Assembly: GCA_023101885.1 (NCBI GenBank)
Contig: JALPQD010000143.1
Span: 4,310,014-4,374,013 of the forward strand
Length of the DNA stretch: 64,000 nt
Direction of reading: 5' to 3'
Source of the DNA: Typhlomys cinereus
Lineage: Eukaryota > Chordata > Mammalia > Rodentia > Platacanthomyidae
Shown here: one piece after another, positions 24,196 through 34,764 of the stretch
Numbering within the stretch: the stretch's first letter is position 1
Layout: each line of letters begins with the position of its first letter
Notes under the pieces: model-generated
Databases searched by the model: none
The model's input: only the letters and a program-made list of their open reading frames with translations
What the model was told of the DNA's origin: nothing
Program-made: the position numbers and the translations under genes

Positions 24196-25811
24196 GAGAT
24201 TTTAAAAATTTAAGACTACATTAAACCTTCACTAACTTAAGTAGTTTATTTATGTTTTTATGAAAACATATTGAATACTTACATCTGTGACAAACAGCAA
24301 TAGCAATAAACATTCATCTGGTTCTAAAAATGAAAATAAAGTAGAAGGTCATAGAAAATACAACTGCAGAGGTGATGCCTCATTATATATGAGCAATAAT
24401 GAATGATTTACATTCGTAGGTCACATCCTAGCTTATTCAACATTTTGGTTTACATCAGTTTATATAAATTAGAAGTCCATCAAACCAATGATATGTAAGT
24501 ATATGAATGTGAAAGTTAGATGATTCTATAAAGCTGTCAGAGAAGAATCTGATAAAAGGACTCAGAAGGCAAAGCACAACTGGAACAAACAATTCACAGG
24601 TAGAGATAATTGGGTTAAAAGGTCAGATATATTTTTCAATTAAGGATTGAATTTCATTCAAGAGTTAACTATTATTGCAGCATAAAGTAGGTTTGTAGAG
24701 CTAGAAAAGAACAAAGTCTGCACTTGAGGGGAACCTGGATTTTATGATCTGTGTTCCTTCCAACTCTTGGATCACATGAATTGAGGGAAAATTGCCCAAA
24801 AAGTTTAATGCAAAAAGGAAAAAGTTATAGTTGGCCAAGATCATTTAATAAGCACAGTATGTGGCTCTTGGGGAATAAAATAGGCCAGATCACATTCTTT
24901 GCACATAGAATCTTTGAGAGTTTCAGAACTTTTATACAGATTCATATAGGGTGAGTATTGGCCAAGAAAACACAAAATTCTAACTACAACCTAATAGCAC
25001 ACCAAAAATTCAACTTCCTTAAAAATGCTTAGGAAAATAAGAATTAATAATCATCCCTATTTTAGCAGTGACCATTACAACAGTAGCCATATGCCTTTCT
25101 AAGAACTGGTGTGTCTTCAAAAGCAAAATCACTTTCAGCCATTTTCCTACCCCGGGCATTGAAATTCTGCTCTGCCAAGAGAGTCTAGGAAATCACAGTC
25201 TTTGTGCAGAACAGTTCTGTAAACACACAAAAGGAAGACATTGGAAGGGTCTTTTGTTAACGGAGTGTATACCCAAGTGTCTGTCTCTGAAAACAAGAAG
25301 CAGAAATTCAGAAGATTGACAGCAATTGGGTCAATTTTCTTCACAGTGGAAATTTTCAAAGACTTTTTCACTGACACAAAACCAGAAAATAATGAGTTTG
25401 TGAACACCTCAGGAGTTTCAAGACTGCTTCACAGCTCCCTAATAATTATAAAAATACAAGTTTTGATTTCTGAGAGACCATTATGGGTCCACAACTCTAA
25501 CTTAGTTCATCTCCCAGCTATCTCTCTCCTGGCCCAAACTTTTTTAATAAGGAAACTAAAATTTATGTTAAGAAACAGTATCAAAGTTTTGCAGCACTCT
25601 TTTTTTCTGTTTTTATTTACTGAATTCTTTACCCAGACAACTCCAGTTGAACTTTACATTGTTTTCACCTTCACTCTGAGAATATTTCCATGTGCTTTGA
25701 TGTAGTTCGAGATTCATATTTTATATTCCTAATGTGAGCTTTGTGACTGAAGACAGGAAAGAAGCATAGGTAAGATAAGGATTGGTAAGAACAATGTGTC
25801 TTATAACAAAT
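24196..25811. other. No recognised gene or repeat
   Basis: Overlapping plus frame of 154 codons (25,241-25,705) and minus frame of 86 codons (25,147-25,407) have no recognised motif, splice sites or repeat origin. Left unassigned. Confidence 0.4.
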
Positions 25812-25821
25812 AAAATCTCTC

Positions 25822-25991
25822 TTTATTATTTTTTTTATTTCTGCTCATACAAACTTAACAGGTACACCGGTCCCCTCCCTCCCTCCACCCCCCCAACTCC
25901 CTGCTCCCCCTTTCCGCCCCCCTTCCTCCCCATCCCCCAATGCCTCCCCCCATCCCCGGAGCATCCTTTAATGTGTATGCCAAACTCTCTG
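25822..25991 (-). mobile_element. Short 5'-truncated L1 tail, older subfamily
   Basis: About 170 bp of L1 3'UTR on the minus strand, including the G-rich tract (C-rich on the plus strand, 25,875-25,960). Its text GAGCATCCTTTAATGTGTATGCC is closer to the L1 tails near 12.0 and 56.7 kb than to the adjacent full-length L1. Flanking copies of AAAATCTCTC lie at 25,812-25,821 and 25,992-26,001. The second is also part of the TSD of the full-length L1. Confidence 0.8.
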
Positions 25992-26007
25992 AAAATCTCT
26001 CATTTTT
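25992..26007 (+). repeat. L1 target-site duplication, left copy
   Basis: AAAATCTCTCATTTTT, identical to 32,317-32,332. It is directly followed by the T run that is the L1 poly(A) tail read on the plus strand. Confidence 0.92.
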
Positions 26008-26986
26008 TTTTAATTTTCTTTTTTTTTTTATTAAAAATTTAATTATACATTTTAAAATTTTTTACCAGTTCCCTCCCTCCCCCCTCCCCTTCCCCCAGTG
26101 TCTCCCCCCCAATTCCCAGAGAGTCCTTTATTGTGTGCGCCTAACTCTCCACTGGGTCCTCCTCTCCGATGACATATAAGGACCCAGTGGCATTTCCATA
26201 AGCCCTTTCTCTTGTTCCCCTTAAGCATAAGATTACTACTATGGCTGTCAATCCCTTGCCTCCAGGGGTCTCGGTGCCCTTAACAGATGCTAGACTTTAT
26301 GAGGGCAACAGTGCGCTGGATATTGCGCAGGGCATGCAAAGTTCCATTATGATTGCTTTGGCCCCAACTATTGTTGAGAATCTTGCAAATCGTTGCTCCT
26401 CCCATCCTTTTGCTCTTACAATCTTACCGCCCCCTCTTCCGCAAATGTCCCTGAGCTCCAGGATGGGGAGAGATTAGGCTGTCCTAGTTCTATGTGATTG
26501 ATATAGAGTCTCTGAAGTTCTGGATTGTGGTTTGTTGATTTTCTTTTGCAGTTTTGCTGCTCCTGCAATTCCCTTCACTCCATTCTGCTGGGCACTGTAT
26601 GTCACCCCCTGGCCAGAGACAAAAAGCTGTTAAACTGGAGTCTTGTTGTAATAGCACATTCAAGGGTAGATGTAATAAGAGTAGGAAACCTCACTGAGGG
26701 AGGGGTCCATCACCCATTTGCAAAATGATTACTTTTTATCTGCTAGACTATATGCCCTCCCCTTCTGGTGAGATCAGGAAAGAACGTCTGTGAACTTAAC
26801 CAGGTTTCTCATTACTTACTTGCAGACCTTGATGGAGGCCTATTTTCTCTGCTGTAACATGGTCTCCTCTCTCCTTGTTTCTGGTGTGGCCCTCCTAACC
26901 CATCTCTCTTGTTCATAATCCTTGCAATTACTGTGTTACATAGGTTTACTTTTGAGTGTCCCAATGTGGGCTGGGCGAGTTTGGTA
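26008..26986 (-). other. L1 3'UTR and poly(A) tail
   Basis: Lies between the ORF2 stop and the tail. The tail is the T-rich segment at 26,002-26,030 on the plus strand. A polypurine, G-rich tract on the L1 sense strand (plus-strand C-rich 26,072-26,110) has several runs of three or more G. This tract is also present in the L1 copies near 12.0, 25.9 and 56.7 kb. Confidence 0.88.
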
Positions 26987-29900
26987 CTAGGAGCCACCTA
27001 TTAGGGAGTACATACGGCGCTTAATTTTCTGGGTTTGGGATACTTCACTTAATATAATTCTTTCTAATGACATCCATTTCCCAGCAAATTCCAGTAATTC
27101 ATCATTTTTGATGGCTGAGTAGTACTCCATTGTATAGATGTACCACAGTTTCCTTATCCACTCGTCAACTGTTGGACATTTAGGTTGATTCCATGACTTT
27201 GCTATTGTAAACAGTGCTGCTATGAACATGGTCGAGCTTGTGCTATCGAGGCGAACCTCTGCTGCTTGGGGGGTTATTCCCAAAAGTGGGATAGCAGGGT
27301 CATATGGCATTTCAATCTTTAATTTCTTTAAGAATCTCCAGACGGCTCGCCAGAGTGGCTGTATGAGCCTGCATTCCCACCAACAATGTAGGAGAGTTCC
27401 CCTCTCCCCACATCCTCTCCAGCATTTGTCATTGTTTGTACTGTGGATTTTTGCCATCCTGACCGGGGTGAGATGATATCTCAGGGAAGTTTTGATTTGC
27501 ATTTCCCTGATGGCGAAGGAAGTGGAGCATTTTTTAAGATAATTGTTAGACATTTTAATTTCATCCCTGGTAAAGTTTCTTTGAAGTTCCAGGGCCCATT
27601 TTTTAATTGGGCCAGTGTTTTCCTTGGAGTTTAATTTTCTAAGTTCATTGTGCACTCTGGACAGTAGAGCTCTGTCAGATATGTGGTTAGTGAAGATTTT
27701 CTCCCATTCTGTGGGTTGCCTTTGAGCTCGTGTGACAATCTCTTTATCTGAACAGAAGCTCTTTAATTTCACAAGATCCCAACTGTTGAGAGTTGGTAGC
27801 AGTGACTGTGCCATTGGATGTCTGTTTAGGAAGTGTTGGCCTAGCCCAATCAGCTCGAGGGAGTTCCCTATCCTTTCAACTATGGCTTTTAAAGTCTCTG
27901 GCCTGATATCAAGGTCCTTGATCCATTTGGAATTAAGTCTTGTACATGGTGACAAGTACGGGTCCAGCTTTAATCTTCTGCATGTGGAGATCCAGTTTTG
28001 CCAGCACCATTTGTTGAAGATGCTGTTCTTTTTCCATTGGATTCTTTGGGCCCCTTTGTCAAAGACCAAATGGCTGTAACTTTGTGGGCTTATATCTGGG
28101 TCTTCAATCCTTATCCATTGATCTGTGTGTCTATTTTGGAGCCAGTACCAGGCTGTCTTTATAACTATGGATTTGTAGTATAGACTTAGGTTTGGTATGG
28201 TAATACCTCCAGCTGTGTTTTTGTTACTCAGGATTGTTTTTGCTATCCTGGGTCTTTTGTGCCTCCATATGAACTTTGAGATTGTTTGGTCAACTTCTTT
28301 GAAGAATTGCTTTGGGATTTTGATTGGTATAGCATTGAATCTGTATATTGCCTTTGGTAGGATGGTCATTTTTACAATGTTGATTCTGCCAATCCAGGAA
28401 CAAGGGAGGTCTTTCCACCTTCTGGTGTCTTCTGCAATTTCTTTCTTTAGGGTTTTAAAGTTTTCATTGTAAAGGTCTTTTACCTCCTTAGTTAGATTTA
28501 TACCAAGGTATTTCATTTTTTTAGGGGTTATAGTAAATGGGATGGTTTCTCTCAAGGCTTTTTCACTTCTTTCATTCTGGGCATATAGGAAGGCCTCTGA
28601 TTTTTGCACATTTATTTTGTATCCTGCCACCCTGCTGAACTTCTCAATTAGTTCCAGGAGCTTCCTGGTGGAGTTTTTTGGGATCACTCAGGTATAAGAT
28701 CATGTCATCTGCAAATAGAGATAGCTTGACTTCTTCCTTGCCAATTTGAATCCCTCTTATGTCCCTTTCTTGTCTTATGGCTTCGGCTAAGACTTCAAGT
28801 ACAATATTGAATAGAAGTGGTGAGAGTGGACAGCCTTGTCTTGTTCCTGATCGAAGTGGGAATGCTTCCAATTGTTCCCCATTGAGCATAATCCTTGCTG
28901 TGGGCTTGTTGTATACAGCTTTTATTATATTGATAAAGGTTCCTTCCATTCCTACTGTCTCTAGCGTTTTGATCATAAAAGGCTGTTGGATCTTGTCAAA
29001 AGCTTTTTCTGCATCTATCGAGAGTATCATGTGGTCTTGGACTTTGGACTGGTTTACATGATGAATTACATTTATTGATTTGCGTATGTTGAACCAACCT
29101 TGTGTGCCGGGGATGAAGCCTACTTGGTCCCCATGAATGATCTTTTTAATATGTTTTTGAATCCGATTTGCTAAGACTTTGTTGAGAATCTTTGCATCTG
29201 TGTTCATCAGGGAGATCGGCCTATAGTTTTCTTTTTTAAGTGAATCTTTATTAGGTTTTGGGATTAAAACGATATTAGCTTCATAGAAGGAATTTGGTAG
29301 TGTTCCTTCTTTTGCTATTTGATGGAACAGTTTAAGGAGTATTGGTGTTATTAACTCCTTAAATGTCTTGTAGAACTCTGTGCTGAATCCATCTGGTCCA
29401 GGACATTTTTTGGTGGGAAGATTCAAGATTACTTCCTCAATTTCCTTATATGTTATAGGACTATTTAAGTAATTCACAACTTCCTGATTCAATTTAGGTA
29501 AGTTGTATTTACTTAGAAATTCATCCATCTCTTTTGTGTTGTCAAACTTCACAGAGTATAAGTTTTTGAAATATGATGTTATAATTCTCTGGATTTCTTG
29601 GGTATCCGTAGTGATAACTCCATGTTCATTTCTAATTTTGTTAATTTGGGTTTTCTCTCTCTTGCTTTTGGTTAGTTTAGCTAGGGGTGTATCAATCTTG
29701 TTGATTTTTTCAAAGAACCAGCTTTTTGATTGGTTGATTTTTTCTATCGTTTTCTTAGTCTCGATTTCAGATATTTCTCCCCTTATTTTGCTAATCTCTT
29801 CTCTTCTACTGCTTTTGGGATCAGATTGCTCTAGTTTCTCTAAAGCTTTAAGCTGCATTGTTAAGTTGTTTATTTCTGATGTTTCCATTTTTTTGACGTG

Positions 29901-30812
29901 GGCATTAAGAGCTATGAACTTACCTCTTAGAACAGCTTTCATTGTGTCCCAGAGATTTTGGTAAGTTGTATTTTCATTATCATTCACTTTCAGGAAATCT
30001 TGAATTTCCTTTTTAATTTCTTCCTGAATCCAGTTCTCATTCAGCATCATAGTGTTAAGTTTCCAGGAGTTAGTGTATTTTCTCTTGTTTGATGTGTTGT
30101 GGATGTCCAGCTTTAGGCCGTGGTGGTCTGATAGGGCACAGGTTAGAATTTCAACTTTCTTGTACATGTGTAGATTCATTTTGTGGCCCAATATGTGATC
30201 TATTTTGGAGAAAGTTCCGTGTGCTGCTGAGAAAAATGTGTATTCTTTGGTGCGTGGGTGAAAAGTTCGATAGAGATCTGTGAGGTCCATTTCTTTCAGG
30301 GTTTGATTAAGTTCCAAAGTGTCTCTGTTAAGCTTTTGACCTGTTGATCTATCCCATGTAGAGAGGGCGGTGTTGAAGTCCCCAAGAATTATCGTTTGGG
30401 GGTTGATTTCTTGCTTTAGACGCTGTAGGGTTTTCTTAATGAATGTGGAGGGGCCCGTATTGGGTGCATATATGTTCAATATTGTGAAATCTTCCTGGTG
30501 AATTGTACCTCTGACTAAAATGTAGTATCCATCCGTGTCTCTTATAATTTTTTTTGGTTTGAAATCCACTTTGTCTGATAGCATAATGGCTACCCCTGCC
30601 TGTTTTCTGCTTCCATTTGCTTGTAGAATTGTTGACCAGCCTTTTATTTTTAGAGCGTGCCTATCTTTTGTGGTGAGATGGGTTTCCTGCAGGCAACAGA
30701 TTGATGGATTGTGATTTTTAATCCAAGTTTGTAATCTGTGTCTCTTGATCGGTGAATTAAGTCCATTAACATTTAGTGTTATAATGGAGAAACTATTGTT
30801 AATTCCAGACAT
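26987..30812 (-). pseudogene. ORF2: L1 ORF2 (endonuclease/reverse transcriptase), one frameshift
   Basis: Two overlapping frames cover the protein: 28,644-30,812 (first about 711 residues) and 26,987-28,687 (the remainder). Together they match the usual L1 ORF2 length of about 1,275. The N-terminal endonuclease domain keeps N14, E43, D145/N147, D205 and D229-H230. The reverse transcriptase keeps [11 protein letters not shown] (near 598-608), [11 protein letters not shown] (655-665) and FADD (700-703). The C-terminal Cys/His segment CWRGCGERGTLLHCWWEC is in the second frame. The break is at a run of six T on the plus strand (28,674-28,679), where the expected L1 register needs one fewer, so translation leaves the RT frame eight codons after FADD. 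A sequencing or assembly error in the homopolymer is an alternative. Confidence 0.95.
28674..28679 (-). other. Homopolymer frameshift in L1 ORF2
   Basis: Six T on the plus strand (six A in the coding sense). Upstream coding reads YLSDPK in frame one and downstream coding resumes as [12 protein letters not shown] in frame two. This is the only break I see in the otherwise open ORF2. Confidence 0.88.
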
Positions 30813-30862
30813 TTATTATGTTTAGTAGCTTTTATAAGTATATTGCTTCGCTTTTAATGGTG

Positions 30863-31933
30863 TTATATTTGCCTTCTGTTCTCCTGGATATGCCTGTTTT
30901 TTTCTTCACGCTTGAGTATCATTTCTAGCAGTTTTTGAAGGCCTGGTTTGGTGGCCATGTATCCCTTAAAGTTGTCTTTGTGCTGGAAAATTTTTCTTTC
31001 TCCCTCGATCATGACTGATAGTTTTGCAGGGTAAATCAGCCTGGGTTGACATTTTTGCTCATTCAATACTTGAAGTATGTCTCTCCAAGCTCTTCTTGCT
31101 TTTACTGTTTCAACTGAGAAGTCATTTGTTATTTTAATAGGTTTGCCTTTAAAAGTGACTTGTTTTTTCTCCCTTGAAGCTCTCAGCACCAGTTCTTTAT
31201 CTTGAATGTGGAGTGTTTTAACTATTATTTGCCGCGGTGTGCTTCTAGTTTGGTCGTATCTGTTTGGGGTGCGGAATGCCTCTTGTATATGAATGGGCCT
31301 CTCTTTTTTTAGATGAGGAAAGTTTTCCTTGATGATTGTTTGAAAAATTTCCTCAGGGGTGGTATTTTGAGATTCTTGCTCCGGTATTCCATGAATACGC
31401 ATGTTAGGCTTCTTCAGGGTGTCCCATATCTCTTGGATATTTCTCTCAAGTATCTTTTTGGCTTTAACAACCTCTTCCATTGAGCTGGATAGTACTCCCA
31501 CTTTATCTTCAAGGTCTGAAATTCTGTTTTCTGCTTCATTAGTTCTGTTGATAAGACTCTCTGTGGCGTTCTGGGTTGAAGATAACTTGTCTTTTAGCTC
31601 AGTTTTAAACTCTGCTTGAGTTTGTTTTAACTGTTCTATGCCACTTTTTGTTTCTTGCACTGTTTTTCTCAACTCCTCCAGATGTCTGTTGTGTTCCTCT
31701 TCAAAGCGATTGATTCGATTATGTAATTCCTCCCGGATTTCCTCTTTCATAGTATTGAACATGGTAATGATCATATTTTGAAAGTCGTTATCCTGGGTCA
31801 GGCTTTCTTGGCCTTTTTCCGCGGGTTTGTTCTTGTTGGAGTCTAACATTATGGGATTAATTTCTTCAGTGGGAGATTTGTTTACTTGAGTGTTGCTTCT
31901 CATGGATTTGCACTTTGACTTTGGCATTGTCAT
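30863..31933 (-). CDS. ORF1: L1 ORF1 protein, intact
   Basis: A 356-residue open frame starting MTMPKSKCKSMRSN, close to the usual rodent L1 ORF1 length. ORF1p is an RNA-binding chaperone that trimerises and coats L1 RNA in the cytoplasm. The basic N terminus is followed by an acidic/Gln-rich stretch. A long coiled-coil-like region runs from about residue 55 to 160 (MKEEIREELHNRINRFEEEH, later RISDLEDKV). The RNA-recognition part carries NMRIHGIPE at about 177-185. The C-terminal domain, rich in Arg/Lys, includes RQIIVKTL and ARRAWRDILQVL. The ATG is followed immediately by Lys-rich codons as in other L1s. ORF1 lies 50 bp upstream of ORF2 in the sense direction. No break seen. Confidence 0.96.
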   Translation of the reverse strand: MTMPKSKCKSMRSNTQVNKSPTEEINPIMLDSNKNKPAEKGQESLTQDNDFQNMIITMFNTMKEEIREELHNRINRFEEEHNRHLEELRKTVQETKSGIEQLKQTQAEFKTELKDKLSSTQNATESLINRTNEAENRISDLEDKVGVLSSSMEEVVKAKKILERNIQEIWDTLKKPNMRIHGIPEQESQNTTPEEIFQTIIKENFPHLKKERPIHIQEAFRTPNRYDQTRSTPRQIIVKTLHIQDKELVLRASREKKQVTFKGKPIKITNDFSVETVKARRAWRDILQVLNEQKCQPRLIYPAKLSVMIEGERKIFQHKDNFKGYMATKPGLQKLLEMILKREEKNRHIQENRRQI

Positions 31934-32316
31934 TTTAACTCTTAAGATCTCTCAATTTCACTAAACTGAATTATTTGGCCTGGGGTACTGGTGGGCGGGG
32001 CCTGAACGGGGACTTACCTAGGGAGCGGGGTGAGGGCCGGGTGGACCGCGTGCGTGTCCCGACTGGCGGAGCGGGGTGGGGCGAAAAGGGAGGATGGGCG
32101 CGTCGGCATGGAGCTATTTAACCCGAGGGCAGCTGGGGCGGGGCCCGGGCGCAGGGGGAGGTCCTCCTCGTTCCCTCGGCCCCCGCGCGGCTCCGGCTGG
32201 ATGGCGGGAGTCGGAGCCGGGTCCCCGTGGGCTGACCTGGGGTCCTAGAGCGCGCGTTGAGGCCCGGCTGGATCTCGCCTACGCGTCCCGACCGGCGGAG
32301 CGGGGCTGGGGCGAAA
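31934..32316 (-). promoter_or_regulatory. L1 5'UTR/promoter with monomer-like repeat
   Basis: A GC- and CpG-rich block in an AT-rich region. A 32-33-bp segment ending GGGGCGAAAA (32,056-32,087) recurs at 32,285-32,317 about 229 bp away, with related preceding sequence. This gives one complete monomer-like unit plus a partial one next to ORF1. Rodent L1 promoters are known to be built from tandem monomers. The outermost copy ends directly in the TSD. CpG density suggests it is methylated when silent (inference). A TATA-like CTATTTAA lies on the opposite strand near 32,112. Confidence 0.8.
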
Positions 32317-32332
32317 AAAATCTCTCATTTTT
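32317..32332 (+). repeat. L1 target-site duplication, right copy
   Basis: Perfect copy of 25,992-26,007. The first A residues are shared with the GCGAAAA end of the L1 5'UTR, so the exact junction is ambiguous by a few bases. It is followed by AATC, consistent with a TTTTT/AA nick. Confidence 0.92.
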
Positions 32333-32370
32333 AATCATAAGCTCTACTTTTCCAGGAAGTTCATGCAAGT

Positions 32371-32376
32371 AGATAT

Positions 32377-32411
<35 letters not shown>

Positions 32412-32743
32412 TGTATTTAGCTGCACGCATGCGTGCATGTGTATGTATGTATGTGTGTGTGTGTGTGTGTGTGTATGTGTCTGGGTATTTGTGTTTGTGT
32501 GTGTCTATGTATATGTATCAGAGGGCACTATGTGCAGAGGACCAAGGGTGACTTTGGGAATCATTCTGGATTGCTTCTACTTCCTTTTTGCTTTGATATG
32601 GGATTTCCCAGGCTTTACTCACTAGAGACAGAATACAGGACACTGCTATTTCCACCTGTCATTTCTACGTGGGACCTGGGATCCGAACTCAGAACCTTTG
32701 CTTGCTAGACAGAGTTTTAGCTTCTGAGCCACCTCTCCAGCCC
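32371..32743 (-). mobile_element. B2-like SINE with (TTTA)n and GT-rich tail
   Basis: On the minus strand it begins TGGGCTGGAGAGGTGGCTCA with a B-box-like GAGTTCGGATCC. The body contains TGGGAAATCCC and GAAGCAATCCAGAATGATTCC, followed by an AC-rich tail and a (TAAA)n end (plus-strand 32,375-32,413). It is intermediate between the two B2-like subfamilies in the window. Confidence 0.85.
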
Positions 32744-33026
32744 AATATTCCCTTTTATTTATCACAATGTTAGCAAAGTATCAGCATATTAATATATAAA
32801 CTATTGTATATTAAACACTGTGGTCAAGGTAAGACCAAGTCCTGGGAATATGAAGATAAGTAAAACATGCTTCATAACCTCAGAAAATCTTTCTAAGATA
32901 TGAAGTTATTACTTTTGTATATAATTTGGTCTCGAACACCTGGACACAGATGATAGCATCAGTGATACAAGTCTGATACTTTGGTTGAAGTCAGATTTGT
33001 ACACAACTGCTTAAAGAACATACAAA

Positions 33027-33153
33027 GTGGGCTAGAGATGCAGCACAGTGTTTGTTTGGCATGCACTAGGCCCCCCCATTCAACTTCTAATGCCATGAGA
33101 AAGAAAAAGGAAGGGAGGAAGGGCGGGGGAAGGGAGGAAGGGAGGGAAAAAAG
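33027..33153 (+). mobile_element. ID-like SINE with polypurine tail
   Basis: Starts AGTGGGCTAGAGATGCAGCA and has GGCATGCACTAGGCCCCCC. It ends in an A/G-rich tract (33,099-33,152) of GGAAGGGAGG-type repeats that replaces the usual A tail. Confidence 0.7.
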
Positions 33154-33355
33154 ATCAGCTCATCAAGTAAGGTACCTGGTCACAAACTTGGAGAACTTAG
33201 TTCAACCCCAGAAGTGGTCCATGTGTTGAAAGCAGAGAACTAAGTTTTCATAGTTGTCCTCTGACCTCTGTCTGTGCCATGCCATGCATGCGTGCTCTCT
33301 TTTTGTCTTTCTTCCTCCCTCCTCCTCTTTCAAATGCATAAATAAAATATTTTAA
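33154..33355 (+). mobile_element. B3-like SINE
   Basis: GATCAGCTCATCAAGTAAGG head, TTAGTTCAACCCCAG B-box region, then GTTGTCCTCTGACCTCTGTC and CATGCATGCGTGC near the end, followed by AAATGCATAAATAAA. It lies directly against the preceding ID-like element. Confidence 0.65.
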
Positions 33356-34268
33356 AAGAGAGAGAGAAAATACATGAAACAAGGTGACTATATTTTTAGA
33401 TATTCAAAATACAGAAGAAAAAGAGGGAGAAAGGGAAGAGGAATAAAAACTACAAAGTTCTCAGATGCTTAGATGTTCATAATAAAGGAAATAAATTCTG
33501 GCTCAGTGTCTTAGAAACCTGTAAGTAGATCATTGAGAAACATTTTCAAATATCAAATCTGAAGCATTATTCTTTATATTGTAATGTTTGTAGAAAATAA
33601 GAGTCTGAACAAATCATTCCTAATGAAATTATCTTCAAGGAATTTAATTTGCCATGAATAAAACACTTTTGTATTCCCAATAAGGACAAAACATTCTAGA
33701 GGAGAACAAAAGAGAAAATACCCTCTGTCTCCTGCAAAGTAGACAAAAGCTAATAAATCTTTGATTTTCAGAACAGACGAGAATTCTATAAAAGAGAAAA
33801 GAAACTCAAATACGAATAAATCTAAACTACTGTTATTGAAGTAAAAATTAAAGAAAAAATGGGAGCAAACCAAGATGTTATAACACACAAATAAGATACC
33901 ACATCATGTACCAAATGAGTTTATATCAAAAGGTGAAAAATTTTGTGATCATCTGAAACTTTTTTGACATAATTCGCCAAATGAATTATCACACCCAGTC
34001 AGTGATTTTTAAAAAAAAAAAAAATGCAATCACTAGCTAGTCAGGCTTACAATCTTTTTTTTTTTTTTGGATGAATTTATAATAGAAAGCCACATATTGT
34101 ATATAGGTATGTCTGTATCTGTTAAAAACTATTTTCAGAAAAGAACAATAGTCATCCACCCAAAACTTAGGACCAGGGTTAGCTTGAAGAAATGGAGCAA
34201 CTACTAGAAGTTAGGTACTTAAGTGTACATTTCATGGTCTTACTTTACATTCTATAACCAATTTTAAT
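33356..34268. other. No recognised gene or repeat
   Basis: AT-rich, with a run of A (34,010-34,024) and a T run (34,057-34,068). A 104-codon minus frame (33,574-33,888), rich in F and L, is treated as chance. Confidence 0.45.
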
Positions 34269-34283
34269 TCTTTAGCTCTTTTC

Positions 34284-34337
34284 TTTTTTTTATTTTTTTA
34301 TTTATTTACTTATTCAATTGTGCGTGCGCGCGCGCGC

Positions 34338-34397
<60 letters not shown>

Positions 34398-34604
34398 AAC
34401 CACGAACGAATTCGGGAACCACCATGGACGCCTCCACCTCCTCGTTTACTCTGCCCCGGGATTCACAGGCTCCGCCCTACCAGGACCGGAAACGCAGGCC
34501 GCCCCCGCTTCTGCCCGGCGTCTATACGTGGGGTCTAGGATCCAAACTCAGGACCTTCTGCCTGCAAGGCAGAGGCTTAACCCCTAAGCCACCTCTCCAG
34601 CCCC
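34284..34604 (-). mobile_element. tRNA-derived SINE, GC-rich-body subfamily (copy 2)
   Basis: Same structure as copy 1. Perfect 15-bp TSD TCTTTAGCTCTTTTC at 34,269-34,283 and 34,605-34,619. It contains the body landmarks CCATGGACGCCTCCACC and CCCCGGGATTCACAGG. The tail is a (CG)n/(TG)n tract at 34,321-34,396. Confidence 0.93.
34321..34396 (+). repeat. (CG)n(TG)n alternating purine-pyrimidine tract
   Basis: About 14 CG units followed by about 22 TG units. This is a candidate Z-DNA-forming sequence inside the SINE tail. Survival of so many consecutive CpG sites suggests a recent origin. Confidence 0.93.
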
Positions 34605-34764
34605 TCTTTAGCTCTTTTCATAAACATTAAATAAATACATAAAGCTTTTAAAAATGAAAACAAAAAGTTTCTTCATAGCTAATAAACACCTAATATAAAA
34701 AGAGATTGCTTATAAAAACAGCAGATAAAACCTTTGAATGTTTTAGTTATGTGTATGCTATGTA

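Larger units (their letters stand above)
26008..32316 (-). mobile_element. L1: Full-length L1 retrotransposon
   Basis: A 6.3-kb element on the minus strand holding, in order, a GC-rich 5'UTR (31,934-32,316), ORF1 (30,863-31,933), a 50-bp spacer, ORF2 (26,987-30,812, one frameshift), a 3'UTR of about 980 bp with a G-rich tract, and an A-rich tail. A perfect 16-bp TSD flanks it. The right edge reads CATTTTT/AATC, the TTTT/AA type of site cut by L1 endonuclease. An intact ORF1, a retained 5'UTR and an exact TSD indicate a recent insertion. All proteins would be cytoplasmic ribonucleoprotein components in cis with the L1 RNA. Confidence 0.97.

Noticed and set aside
25241..25705. 154-codon plus frame
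   Set aside because: No domain, opposed by another open frame, in AT-rich DNA; chance opening is plausible. Kept only as a note.
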